DNA of 64,000 bases. Source: Macrolepiota albuminosa (Eukaryota > Basidiomycota > Agaricomycetes > Agaricales > Agaricaceae). The notes below the pieces were generated by a model. The model worked only from the letters and a program-made list of their open reading frames with translations, was not told where the DNA came from and did not search any database. This document shows, in pieces, positions 44,450 to 56,498 of this stretch. Positions within the stretch are counted from its first letter, which is position 1. Every line of letters starts with the position of its first letter. The position numbers and the translations under genes are program-made. Where the stretch lies: the NCBI GenBank assembly GCA_027475525.1, contig JAMWFC010000109.1, forward strand, positions 248,001 through 312,000, written 5' to 3'.

Positions 44450-46106
44450 TGGCATCTGTTGGCAACTCCCAGCAACTCTCAGCATCACCCAGCATCTGCT
44501 GGCATCAGGAGAGAAAAGAGAAAAAGGAGGTGTGTGGGTGTCCACTGCATAGATTGATGTCTGGGAGAGTGTGGAAAGTAGCAGAAAGGGGATGGAGGTG
44601 GGGAAAAAGAGGGAGAAGAGGGGAAGGGGAGAGGCATAGATGTCCACTGTCTGCTGGCACACCAGCAGATGGTAGCAGATGTCAGATTAGGGGGAGAAGA
44701 AGGGAAGCAGGGTGCATGGATGTCTGCCACATGAGGTGATATGTGGAGTTGTATGGGGAGTGGAGATGAGAGATGGCACTGGGGAGAAAGAAGAAGGGCA
44801 GAAGAGGGGTATGTGGGTGGCTGCTGTCTTCTAGCATGCCAGTAGACAGTAGCAGATATCATCAGATGGTAGCTGACATCCAAAGAAATCTCCCTGTGTA
44901 AAAATGACAAATATTTGAGTAGAAACAGTACTGGGTTGAAAAAGGGAGAAATGAGTCTGGTGGACCTGTGTCCTGAGATGAATAGATTAAATGAATTTAC
45001 TGATCTAATAATATATGATGGTATCTTTTAATCAATCTATTTGTACATCATACCAAGTTGTAGTAAGTCCTTGTGGTTTAGTAGAATATTTATCAATTGA
45101 TATTTTATATTGTGCATAGCAGCAGATTTGACTCCTCTGCAGTGCATCATAATATACAAGTGCATTTTTAAGCTACCTGTACATTGTACTAACTTGTAGT
45201 AAGTCTCTGTGGTCTAGTGAAATATTTATCAATTGATATTATGCAGCAATGTGTTTGACTCCTCCACAGTGCATCATAATAAATGAGTGCATTTTTGCAC
45301 TATCTGTACATCGTACTGACATATAGAAACATCACAATAGTACATATTATACATTGTAGAGGAGCTCATTTTGTGCCATATGATACATGTCCAGCAGAGT
45401 CCACTGCACTGTAGCAGAGCAGTCTCCAGTGTGCCATAGAATCTATAGCTGCAGATGTGTCACAATGTGCTATATGACATGGTCTAGTAGATTCATATAA
45501 GGTGGACACACACAGGCCCAGCAGATACCAGCAGACATTACCAGGTATCAGTGGCCACTAGCAGGCATCAGCCCATGAGTGAAAACCTCCTCTGTTACTG
45601 GATGTCAGAGCATGAGTAAACTCTCTTCAAAGTTTTCCACTTCTCTCCTCTTTCTCTTCCTCACTGCATCCACTCAAAACTGCATGCCTCTCCCTCCCTT
45701 CCCTTCTTTTTCTATCTCCAACACCAGTAGATGTCCATGAAAGGGCCCTGCAGACTTATGCAGGCCTATGCATGCTACCAGTAGACATTCATGCAGATCT
45801 ACATCAGCTCACTCAAATCTATGAAGGCTAGTTGGACCAAAAAAAAAGGACCCTACATCTTGTCCTTCATATTCTGTGGAGGAGAATTGAACTCTTGGCC
45901 TTGGAAAAGTCTTTAGCAATGGAACACATTGACAATTTATCACCACAGGTTCATTACTAGTGGATCAAATCAAAGGTCAGATAACACAATAAACAGTGGC
46001 TCTCCAACATTTCTGCAGGTCGCTGCATAGATAATTAGAGGTGGAAGAGGAGCAGCACACCTCTCAGAAGAGTTTTTGTGGCTTGAAAAGAGGCATTGGC
46101 ATCAGT
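44450..46106. other. Low-complexity CpG-poor DNA, CAGCA/TGCTGG-rich
   Basis: No gene. Repeated words such as CAGCAGACAGTAGCAGAT and CACCAGCAG give long overlapping frames without protein features. Confidence 0.45.
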
Positions 46107-46915
46107 TGTCATGACCCCTCCCACCTGGAACCACTCTGGAACACCCCCAGAACCCCATCCAGGACTCCACCACCAACTCCATGACACAACCCCCACCATC
46201 ACAACCACTGATGCCACTCTCACATGCATCAGGCCCCGCCATCACACTGCACCCCCTGACAGCCCTTGCAGCATGGACCCCAGAACTGTCCACTGGCACA
46301 TTCGCTGATTATCAAATCACGTAAATTACCCTGGCTATCATGCATCACATATTAGGACACCCTTCTGTGCCAATTAATTGTGCACCCTGCATGTGTGATT
46401 CCTAGTATACAGTTCCCCCCTCCTTCTGCCACTGCCCATTAACTTCCAGAACTGCCCCAGACATCTCAAAACCCTTCAGGAACTCAGAGCAGCCTCCACC
46501 AGTACTTAAAGAGTAGCTACCCACTTGTCGTACTTTAGTCTTAATATTACATTAATTGTTTGCATGCCCTTTTGATTTGACTGGTACATACTGACTAGCA
46601 TGCTCAACTTCTTTGCATGCTCTTGAGATTGGTACGCACTTTGCAACTTAAAGTTTATTAATCTTGGTCTTGTCTTAGAGCCCCCAATTCTTGACTCGAC
46701 TCTACTCCCCTAATTTTTTCGACTTCGCCTGATCCCCAGACTAAGTCCCTTATCCCAGGAGTCTCCTGTTTGTGTCTTGAACTCTGGAGCACAGCCTGGA
46801 GTTCCAGACACCTGAGTACATGTAGATTAAGTCCGCCTTGTAAGAGCATTGTTTTTCTAGAAAGCCTCTGACTCAGCAGAACCTGACATAATATCAAGAC
46901 TCTCTCTTTACATCA
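46107..46915 (+). repeat. Probable Gypsy-2 5' LTR
   Basis: Starts TGTCATGACCCC and ends TTTACATCA, followed by non-LTR sequence; length about 809 bp. Without a second LTR in the window the borders are a judgement from the TG...CA ends and position before gag. Confidence 0.45.
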
Positions 46916-47383
46916 TTTTTGATGGCTACGTATACTCATACCTACTACCCTGGGCTACCAGACCAATCCTTACAGATGCCCGGTCCCCAACCACTACTCT
47001 GCACAGACCTCCCACCCTGTCTACCCACCCCTCCCATACGAACACCAACACCTCCACCATCACTAGGCCCCTGATTCATCTTTCTACGACCTGGGACTCT
47101 CAGCCAGCTGGGCCCCTCCACCCAACTTAGCCATGGCTCAACCTGTGAAGGTTCCCTCATACCGGAGCATCTCTGAGGGTCTTTTGAAGACCCCACCCAT
47201 CCCCAATGGGCCTTGCCCAATTCTCCCCAGCAAAGGTCCCTTCGCCCCCACCCCATACTATGGTTACCAATGCCCTGCCCCCTAACCCTGCAAACCTCCC
47301 AACTATAACTACCTGCCTTGACACTACCTGGCCACCACCCCATCTGCACAGACCCCTCCATCACCAATGGGATGACGACATTT

Positions 47384-48080
47384 TGAGGAGTATGAACGTC
47401 AATGTGACAAGGTGCTTTGCTCGCTCAGGATTTTGTCAGAGAACTTTGCACAGTGGACAAGGATGTTACTCACAGAATTTGGACATGATGACTTCAAAGG
47501 CACTCCAGAGGACTGGGCACATTGCTTGGTTGAATTCAGGGAACGACTTGCCCAAGGAAAACTTCTGAAACAGGCCATGGTAAAGTACAGGCATAACACA
47601 ATTCTCTGCAAAGAATTGCAGCAATTGCTTGACAAAGTTTATGCGTCCCCCTCCCCCCGACTCCTCAACAACTTCACAGGCCCTGGCCACTCGATCCACC
47701 TCCAACAGGAACCCCCAGAACCAACCCTGACACCTTTCGCGGTACTGACTCCAGAGCAACAGCAATGGAAAGAATGGCAAAATGCCTTGGTGATACTACG
47801 GTCTCTCAACCCAATGGGCAGACTATTCGATCAGCCCACTGTCTGCACAGTAGATTTGTCAACTTGCCGTAGGGCTAATTCTATCCTTAGCACCTTTGAG
47901 ACCTGGAGACAGCCCTGGATATCCCTGGAACTGCTCCTGCAGACAGATAATGCCCAACCCCTGCCACTAGCAACCTCCAGGAGACTCCAGGCCAACACTC
48001 TCAGTACAGATGACACGCTGTGCTACATTGACAAGCTTACTTTACTCAAGGTGACAATGAACAATGCCCTGTGCCCATAA
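47384..48080 (+). pseudogene. Gypsy-2 first gag-region frame
   Basis: Frame with LSENFAQWTRMLLTEFGHDD, WAHCLVEFRERLAQGKLL and KELQQLLDKVY, then a proline-rich part and ALVILRSLNPMGRL. The upstream portion (DEEYERQCDKVL-like) is in another frame. This is likely the N-terminal gag segment of the element. No domain name can be given with confidence. Confidence 0.5.
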
Positions 48081-48589
48081 TGACTCCAGCACTGCCACCT
48101 GCAACTGCCCCAGCCCCTCCTGAGCCAATCTTCCACCCTACTTCGATCTGCAGAACCCCTCACAGCCTCTGGTGCAAGCTCGACCCTTTCAAGTTGAATG
48201 TTCTCCACACAACCTGGCACTCAACCCAGCACCCAATCCAACATCACAAATCAACCCAGCATTACAGAACCCTCTCTGACCACCTCTGCCACCCCCAGTT
48301 GACCCCTGAGAATGGCCCACTGGCCTGCCACTCCTGCCATCCCCTGCATGGAGACCTGGGCCTCCTCCCAACAGAAATGACCCCTCTTGGAATGACAGAC
48401 TCCCAGGCCGAGGGCCCCCAGGTGAGCCACCTGAAGGAGGCCTCACTCTTGGTGCCTTTCCTTCTCATAAAGGGGGGGGTAACTATTATTACAATGCAGG
48501 ACCCCCTCCCCATAATGCAGCCAGACCAGATGATGCCCATGATGCCCTTGCCTACAAGGGGCACTTGGATATCCAGAAACCTGACGTGT

Positions 48590-49475
48590 TTATGAGCTGG
48601 AACCCCTGGAAATAATGTATATTCCTAACTCAATGTCTTAATACGTTTCAGGCCAAGCTGCTCACATTCCAGGTTGACAGCTCCCGAGTTGCCTTCACTG
48701 CCTCGTACCTTTAGGAGATTGCCTTCGACCACTACATGGCCCTCATCCAGTTTGACCCCAACAACCCAGCACTCTCCTGCTGGCAAGCCTTTGTTGACAA
48801 GTTCTCTGGAAAGTTTGGAATCTATGACACCGTGGCCAAAGCTAAGAACAATCTCTTCAACTTCTGGATGTGTTTTGAAGAACGCTTTACTACTTTTATC
48901 ATACATTTTGAGAAGGAAGCTTATGAGACAGATTGGAATTATAGTGTGCTCTAGTATGCTCTCCGCTGTGCATTGCCACAATGCATCAAGGATGTTCTCT
49001 GGCTCGCCCTGAAACAACCTCCCTCATTATGCAGATTGACCAGCGCTACTGGAAAGACCGCAGCAAGTACTCAAACTCCTGGGACCCCTGGAATCTATGA
49101 GGAGGCCCACCCTGGTCCTCTGGTGACCCCCTCAACCCTGGCCCACCCCTTTCCCTGGCAGCCACCCTATGGTAAGTCGTGGTCCACCAATGCTAAATCC
49201 AATAGCAGTGCCTGTCCCCAGGCCCAGCTCAACACCACTGTGGCCATCAATGACCCTGGCAATGCTCTGAGCCTTGACAAGCTCCTGGGAGACCTGGATG
49301 ACTCCAAATTCCCTGACAAACAGGACAAAGAGGCTCTCCAGGCTAACTGGCTCCAAAAGAAGGGATGACCTTGAATCGAGGTTCCAAAAGATGTGCAGGA
49401 GTGACAGAGAAGGGAGGGTGCCTGTATACTCTGCGGTAAGAAAGACCACTTCATCTCTGAGTGCCCTCAATGACA
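48590..49475 (+). pseudogene. Gypsy-2 capsid and zinc knuckle
   Basis: Retrotransposon-gag domain in pieces: AKLLTFQVDSSRVAFTASYL, a stop, EIAFDHYMALIQFDPNNPALSCWQAFVDKF, then FGIYDTVAKAKNNLFNF, followed after a TAG by YALRCALPQCIKD. The region after it shifts frame. At about 49420-49470 one frame gives the knuckle CILCGKKDHFISEC (C-x2-C-x4-H-x4-C). Confidence 0.75.
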
Positions 49476-49575
49476 GACCATGTGATGGGCCACCTGGACC
49501 TTTGAAGGAGAAGATGCCACCTATGAATACTCAGAAAACAACCCAGCAATTTAGACCTGGAAGACACACTAAATT

Positions 49576-50460
49576 GTGAAATCAACTCCAACATTTTCTC
49601 CACCCATGGTCTCTCACCTATGCTCAACAACACTCATACAGGACACTCTCACAGCTTATCTACCCTCCCACTCCTCACACTCCCTCCTCCTAAAAACCTG
49701 CATCACCTCCTCCAGAGACCCCCTCAACATCCTCATTAATAGTGGTGCCATGGACAACTTCATTGACAAGGTCTGGTCCTCCTCTGCCTTGGAGCCTGCC
49801 CAACAACTCCCAGTCCCCATCCAACTTTGCCTCTTTGATGGAGATGCCTCCACAGCTGGGGATATCACTTATTTTGTGTATATGCCTGTTACCTTTGCTA
49901 ACAAACAAACTCACACTCTCTGGATGCTGGTAACCAAACTCCACCCCTCCGCACCCCTGGCTCTGGGACACCAACCGCTGCATCAACTGGCGACATCTCA
50001 CCCTCTGCCTGAATTGGGAACCAACAACCAATGACCAGCAGCTCTCCTTCGACATCTCTGATTCCTCAAACCCCAATCCAACCTCGAAGAACCCCCCAGA
50101 TGGAACCACATCATTCCCCAGGCTCAGTCTTGCTCATCAAGATCCTTTATCATCAATGCCAGGTTGGATGGTGCCCCGGAACTGCTATCGGCCCTCATCA
50201 ACAGTGGAGCCACCGGAGTCTTTGTCAGCAATGCCCTTGACCTCCCTCACAATCCCCTCAAACAACCCCTCAACCTGCAATGGCTCAACAGCACCCCCTA
50301 CTCCTCCGGCCCCATCAGGAGGTCCTACCTGGAGCATGTGACCCTGGACAATGGTTTTGAATTCATGTCAGACTTCCTGGTCATGTGGCTTCATGATTTG
50401 ACCCTACTTGTACTAGGACTCCCCTGGCTATGAGACTCAAACCCCAACATTGACTGGAGG
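49576..50460 (+). pseudogene. Gypsy-2 protease region with two retropepsin-like motifs
   Basis: The first motif is ILINSGAMDNFID (about 49730) with a following fold ending near LGDTNRCINW. The second is ALINSGATGVFVS (about 50194) with a following fold ending VLGLPWL, then NPNIDW. In both, the catalytic D of D-S-G is Asn, so neither could work. The second change reads ATC|AAC for an expected ATC|GAC. Several frame breaks lie between. Confidence 0.65.
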
Positions 50461-50719
50461 ATGCTCATCATGATGTTCCTGAGACCTGAGGACCACTCAA
50501 CAACTGCCATACACCTCCAGGCTCCGCCTGAAACTCTGAGCCCTGAAACCAGTCCCAAGCTTCCCAGGCCAACATCCTTGACCACACTCCTGATGCCTGC
50601 CTGAGTCCACAAGGCCCCCGACTGACCTCCCAACATCCCCTGGAACAAGTACAAGGGACTGAGCTACCTGACCCGGTCTCAGACATACACCCCTCCTGTT
50701 CTGACTTGCAGCCCAACAT

Positions 50720-51842
50720 CTCTGATCGACCTGGAGGTGCTTGACATTAAGATCATTGGAGCCGCCCCCTTTGCACGTCTCATGCAGGAAGGAACCCCCA
50801 TGTTTCAGCTGCACACTTTGCCCTCCCTTCTGGAAGAACACCTACAAGCAGATGCTACCCCCTCAGAGGAAAAGACTGAGGAGCAGATCTTACAAGAAGT
50901 AGTTCCCCCAGAATACCATGAATTTGCTGACATGTTTTCCAAAGGAGATGCCAAGGAGATCTCTCCTCACCATCTCTACAACCATACAATTGACCTCAAG
51001 GAAGGGGCCTCCCCATCCTTTGGCAAGGTATACAACATGTCAGAAATCAAGCTATGTGCCCTTAAGGACTACTTCAACAAAATGCTCAGATTCATTTTGC
51101 TCCTTGGCCTCCATTGCTGGAGCTCTGGTTCTATTCACCAAGAAGAAGGACAGCTTGCTCCAACTTTGTGTCAACTACTGGGGACTCAATAAGATCGCCA
51201 AGAAGAACCACTACTCACTCCCACTCATCAGCAATCTGGTTGATCGACTTCACAGTGCCAAGGTTTACACAAAAATTGACCTCTGTTCCAGCTACAATAA
51301 CATCTGCATTGCCCCAGGACATGAGTAGAAAACCATGTTCTGCATGTGGTATGGTCTGTTTGAGTACCTCATAATGCCTTTCGGAATGACTAACTCCCCT
51401 GCCACATTCCAATACTTCACCAATGACATCCTCCACAACATGAGCAACGTCTTTGTCATTGTTTACCTGGATGACATCCTCATTTACTCTGACTTGAAGG
51501 AGGATCATCAGAAACATGTCCAGCAAGTTCTTGAACACCTCCAGGAGCACAACCTCCATGCTTAGCCCAAGAAGTGCTCATTCCACACCAAAGAGGTTGA
51601 ATACCTTAGCATCATAGTGTCCCCGAATGGTATTTGCATGGACCCCTACAAGGTCAAGGCCATTGTCAACTGGCCACAGCCCCAGAATGTCAAGGAAGTA
51701 CAGTCTTTCCTGGGTTTTGCTAACTTCTACTGGAGGTTTATAGACAACTACTTCAGTATCATGAAACCCCTCAACCGGCTCATGCACAAGGACGTTGCAT
51801 AGAACTATGACAGTAAGTGCCAGAGCGTCTTTAATTTGCTCA
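50720..51842 (+). pseudogene. Gypsy-2 reverse transcriptase, truncated
   Basis: The linker EVVPPEYHEFADMFSKGDAKEISPH precedes the RT. RT pieces in three frames: LVLFTKKKDSLLQLCVNYWGLNKI, SAKVYTKIDLCSSYNN, IMPFGMTNSPATFQYF, then VIVYLDDILIYS with the catalytic aspartates intact, and VQSFLGFANFYWRFIDNY. The coding homology stops at about SKCQSVFNLL, at the junction to the 100-bp repeat. RNase H and integrase are missing. Confidence 0.85.
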
Positions 51843-51844
51843 AT

Positions 51845-51945
51845 CCAAGTCAGAAAAGAAGATACAAGAGAAGAATAATTTGAATATTTAGTGGAGGTTA
51901 TGGGTTGCATATTCCTACATCATAAGTATGTTTACCAAAGTATAA
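51845..51945 (+). repeat. About 100-bp repeat, second copy, at Gypsy-2 break
   Basis: Same block as 38271-38371. Its left end coincides with the loss of Gypsy-2 homology and its right end (CCAAAGTATAAA) with the return of CpG-containing host-like DNA. Confidence 0.85.
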
Positions 51946-52136
51946 AGTGTGTATATAAGTAAATATGTCTTAACGCGTAATTATGAAGAAAAAGGAAAAC
52001 ATACGTGAATGTGATATAAAGGTGATGTCATAGATTGATGACCGAAGTTACGCGTCATATTCCTCAACAATCCATCGAAGCAATGCATATTTTATGCCGC
52101 TGTTTAACCAATTCATTATAGGAGTAAATCCTTGAC

Positions 52137-53033
52137 ATGCATTTCAGGTCACTCCTCCTAGACGCCTGCGTCACGCTGCGCCTCTTCCAGTTGCTACAAC
52201 AGATCTGGAATTGGACGATGCAGTCGGCCACCCTCACACTTAGGGCAATCATTATATTTTGCCCTCCTTGCCTCATCTCTATACATCACCGCATGCCAAT
52301 GCTCTTATCTTTGATGAGCTCTCGGCCCCACAGCATTGGGATGAAGGCCGACGTTATCCTCCCTAATAGATCATTTGACGGAGATGTCACCTCGCAGCAC
52401 ACTGAACACTGAACAAACCCGAAAGTAGCACCGCAAGTCGACCCAATAAGCCGAATTCCAAACCCGCAAATGGTGCCGCAAGTAAACCCAATAAGCCGAA
52501 TCCTAAACCCGCTGGTCAACCCAAGAAGCCAAAATCCAAAACCCAAGCCAAGCTGGTCCCTAGTGTCGATGACATAAAAAACCTTCGTCTGTTCTATTCT
52601 GGTTCACTAGATCATTCATGACTCCAGCAGGCCGAGCGACATAGAAGAATGAGAAGATCCTTGACATGGCATGGACCGACCGGACCATGCCACAGTCTAC
52701 CAAGGCATTCGGCAAAGCAGGTATTAGAAAGTTCTGGATAAGATCACGTTTGGCGTCGATGACTTTGACCCGAAATCAGTATGGGCAAGGGTGGAATTGA
52801 ATGGCCAGCGCTTCAGGCTAATCCCCATGTTACAAAGGTGGTCAAGGTCACCCAGGCACAGGAGCAGAACAAATTCTGTTAGACAAAACTCGTCCGTCTG
52901 CGCCTTAGTACACTATGTCAATACTTTTTCATTAGAGTATCAGCGAGTCCTTCAAGTGCATTCATGTGAAGAAGTGGCCCAGGCTATAGTGATGAAAATT
53001 CCCGTTATGAATGTGCGCAAGTATCCACCGTGA
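52137..53033 (+). pseudogene. Second copy of the secreted-protein gene, heavily broken
   Basis: Paralogue of 39489-40316 in the opposite orientation. It keeps an ATG (MHFRSLLL) but the signal peptide is degraded and the frame shifts early. Pieces match the other copy: the Pro/Lys repeat region (PNPQMVPQVNPISRI), a fragment around ITFGVDDFDPKSVWARVE, and the end NSVRQNSSVCALVH. The extra PQVNPISRI(P/L)N repeats are not in the other copy. Upstream non-coding sequence is also related, so the duplicated unit includes the 5' flank. Confidence 0.75.
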
Positions 53034-53375
53034 AAGGCTAACACTCACCTAGGATGGTGGACTACCGCTCATTATCCTGAACATCGCGTCTGTATTTCAG
53101 GCAACGACTACCGCAGAAAGTGACCGGTGATGATGTGACTAGATGGTCCATAGTTTCTCATTTGCAGGGGTGACCGCAGTGACAGTTTGATCAAAATCCT
53201 CCAAGGGATATACCAAGTTTCATGTTCAAGTGTTCAAACGTTCACGGCAGATTGAACAGTGCCCGGTGTTGCCTGAATATACTTCCGTCCACCAAAAGTA
53301 CGTCAGTCATGTAGAAACTTTCTAATAAAACGGCGATATATAACATCGAAACATAACTTCTTAAAAACCGTTCGA
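53034..53375. other. Intergenic, nothing recognised
   Basis: Short stretch between the secreted-protein relic and the ankyrin pseudogene. Confidence 0.5.
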
Positions 53376-54190
53376 TTACGCGACTGATGACTCTAAAACA
53401 TCCACAACCATCGCGTGGTTTTCTTCCTTTGCAAGCTCGAGTGCCGTCTTTCCGACAAGATTCTTCAGCCTCGGATCTGCACCTTTTGCCAGGAGAAGCT
53501 GTACGGCATTGAGCTGGCCGGCCACTGCTGCCTGATGCAGAGCTGTTCCCATCCCGGTGTCATGATACATGAGGTTGTCTGCGTACTCCGGGCACAGCAA
53601 CCCATCGATTTCGGCTCCTTTCGCAAGCAACAGCTCAATCATATCCGTGCGCCCATAGCGCGCAGCATACTTGAGAGCATTGGTGTTGTTTATCCGTGCC
53701 CCGCCCATAACAATGAGTATCTCAACGCTTTCGAGGGACTCATTGATCACAGCGGTCTCGAGAGCGGACTGAAATGCATTGTTGCAGTTTAGATTCGGGT
53801 GCGCACCGCGTTCAATAGCCCATTTAAGCACGGAGGGTGAGTCGAGGCAAAGGGCTAGAAGATCGCCTAAGTACCCTAGGTAAGTATTTATGTCCTAGCC
53901 GGAGTCGAGGAAAGCTTGGAGAACATCGAGGTGATATCCAGGTTCACAGGCTACAATGAGACCATCGGCATAAAATGTCGAATCGAGGCCTCGAGAAAGA
54001 AGGAGACGATGGATGCGGAGCCGGTACGGCTGGCAAGTTCAAGCAAGTCGATACTAGGGGGAGTGGAGAATTGACTGGCCCACTCGTCGAGGAGGAGAGT
54101 TGTTCGTTCAAGATCGCCATTGGTAATGGCATTATCAATGTCATCAGCGACTTGTGCTTATACCATTGACGTCAGAGTTGGAGGACATTT
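53376..54190 (-). pseudogene. Ankyrin-repeat protein, one stop and one frameshift
   Basis: The C-terminal frame holds recognisable ankyrin repeats: LKYAARYGRTDMIELLLAKG, TALHQAAVAGQLNAVQLLLAKG, GKTALELAKEENHAMVVDVL. Going upstream there is an in-frame TAG at about 53898 (expected Trp in DSGWDIN). At about 53985 the frame shifts from the N-terminal repeats (LERTTLLLDEW, LLELASRTGSASIVSFFLE). The probable start is MSSNSDVN near 54180, followed by an irregular 13-nt segment. Ankyrin repeats mediate protein binding; no partner can be inferred. Confidence 0.75.
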
Positions 54191-56498
54191 CAGCTGCAGA
54201 GAATAGAGCTAACCTTTCCTGGTTAATTGAGAGTGAATATGATTCGTAACCAAGGACTTGGAGAAATGACCCTGTTTTGTATCTAGATGCAACAGAGCGT
54301 CGTTATTACATTGTCAGGAATGATGGACAGGAGATCCATCATTTGTGTCACAAACGAGCCCAAACTTATCATTGCGCAGTATAAGTCAAAAAATGTCACT
54401 GACCGGACCACAATCCTGATACCAATATTGCTATGAGATTGGGTCTTGTATGGTATGAGCGCTGTTTAACTGCTTTAATTTGAATGAAATCCACGTTCCG
54501 TTGTTATAGGGATTGTCCGATATGGAACAACAGGACTAGACTGAATGGGTTTCAAAGGATTTTGAGATTCCCTTTCCTACAAAACTGCAGGAGAAGGGGG
54601 GGCGAGCGTACAAGTTTGAGGGTCTGGATGTGACAGAGCAGCGGGTGTTGCCGACGTCGGAGTGACTCAGGACTTGACCCACACTTGTTACGTATATACC
54701 TTTCAAGGAGAAAACCTGCACGGTCGTTGCAGGATGATGGGCGCTAGACAAAGCCAAACCAGTAGGCCGCCGCCACACTCGATGATGTTGATATATTTTT
54801 GACTCTCCGGCAACATAAACAAGTCAACATCCCGACATGCTGTGTTTTTACCCCTTTCGAACGACACAGAGTTCTATCACACAGCACCACAGCACTTTGT
54901 TAATAACATCGGTTCGTTCCGGAGGGCCTCTGGTCTACTTACAAGGTGAAACCCACTTCAACCTTCCTCGTTACCTCTGATTGGTCGCTCCCCGCCATAA
55001 TGTCGAACAGGAAACCCTCTTAGCGTTTTTTCCTGTTCCTTCAACTCTTTGTCTTCTTGCTCTGTGACATCACGAAATGCTACATGGGATCGATTGGGCC
55101 CTCAAAATTTGGAATGCCTTCTGCTCTTGAACGCCGAATGACCTGTGCGATGGCTCACGGATATTCAAGACATATATTTCATTTCTGGAGTCTGACAACC
55201 AGTCTGTCGTTGTGTGATTCATTATGTCTCTCTACTTTGCTCTCTATATTGGCGAATGTACTCGCGTCTCATCATTGTCATCAATGCCTGGCTCGACCTC
55301 ACCGACGACGACGCGGGAAAATCATCACTCATCACGTGGAAGCTGCGGTCAGTTATGCGTGCGCACTTATTATCTCGTCGCTGGTACAACGCCATTCCTT
55401 TCTGGACAAACGTCTCACTGAAGTCATCCAACATTTTTGCGATGCCTTTCCTATCGATGCGCGATAAATCTAGCTCTGAGGGGACTGGAAATTCAAGAGG
55501 GGAGGTAGAAAGTACGTATCTGCTACTGCTCTTCAGATCATGCCACAGAGCCTGAGCTTGTGTTAGAGAGCACGAATCAACATACAACGTAAGCTTTCAT
55601 GGGCGCTTCTCTCATGCGTCGTCAACGATAGAAACTTTCAGCCGCAAAAGGATCATCGCCTGGTTTAGGAAGCTGAAGGAGGCACTTAGTATCGGGAGGA
55701 GGCCAACATCAGATACAGTTCAGGCTCGTTTTGGGTTTCGTTGACCTGACTTTGTTCGAGTCTGATATCTGGTCTTTGGTTTAGGGAGGGTGGTATACCA
55801 CGTTATATGGAGCTCGCGTTGACCCCAGGACTTTCTATCAGTATAGAGGTGCCAATGATCTTTTCTGAGGAAATCACGAATGGACCTATCTTGATTATGC
55901 TCGTCGTGTCCACATGCTGTCTATCTTATGCTCTGTATTTGTTGTTTATTTATCTAATTGTAATTAGCTCTCTGTCGTGGACATATAGTACGAACTTGTC
56001 ACCTCAGATGGCCGTTGATTCCTCAGGTCTAACCAAGTCATATGCCGACCTAGCCTTTAGATGTAGTTTGGATTTCCCGTTTGATTCAAGATCGAGTTTG
56101 AGTTGGTGGAGAGTAACTGTGCAATGACGATCGTGCTGAGCTTTGCCCTGCTGGTCAGGACCTGACGAGTGGAATCAACCCCACTTGTTGGAACTCGAGT
56201 GACTGGTTGCCAAGATAAATGAACATTGCTCCGTCCACGGGCACGCCCAAAAATCCCCGGCGCGAGTCTGAAGACTGACTGATTTCGACACCATCACAGA
56301 GCGGCAGTGATAAAGGCCTTTTGACTTGGCTCAAATTCAACGGATCTATTTTACGAGGAAAAACTACGAACCAGGCGTTTATTCAATTTAGATCATAGAC
56401 TCGTTATATAGCATTGTCTAGCTTTAATATCCAATATTCGACGCTTCTGCACCTTTCTCCGGCGTCATGCCAGCAGATGTTTCTTGTGATAGCGATGT
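54191..56498. other. Host-like DNA with overlapping unresolved ORFs
   Basis: Candidate frames: 55222-55587 minus (DLSRIDRKGIAKMLDDFSET, helical and charged) overlapping 55214-55555 plus, and 55807-56127 plus with one strongly hydrophobic span (LIMLVVSTCCLSYALYLLFI). None has a recognised domain, and the strand cannot be decided, so no gene is called. Confidence 0.3.

Larger units (their letters stand above)
46107..51842 (+). mobile_element. Ty3/gypsy element (Gypsy-2), decayed and truncated after RT
   Basis: Order: probable 5' LTR, gag frames, zinc knuckle, two protease-like motifs, RT with YLDDIL. It ends abruptly at about 51842, before RNase H and integrase, where the repeat shared with 38271-38371 begins. 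CpG is scarce and stops and frameshifts are frequent. No 3' LTR is present. Confidence 0.85.

Noticed and set aside
44354..44910. Long minus-strand frames in the CAGCA/TGCTGG-rich region
   Set aside because: Products of a 30-bp minisatellite and low-complexity DNA.
53415..53792. Plus-strand frame of 125 codons
   Set aside because: Shadow of the ankyrin repeats on the minus strand.
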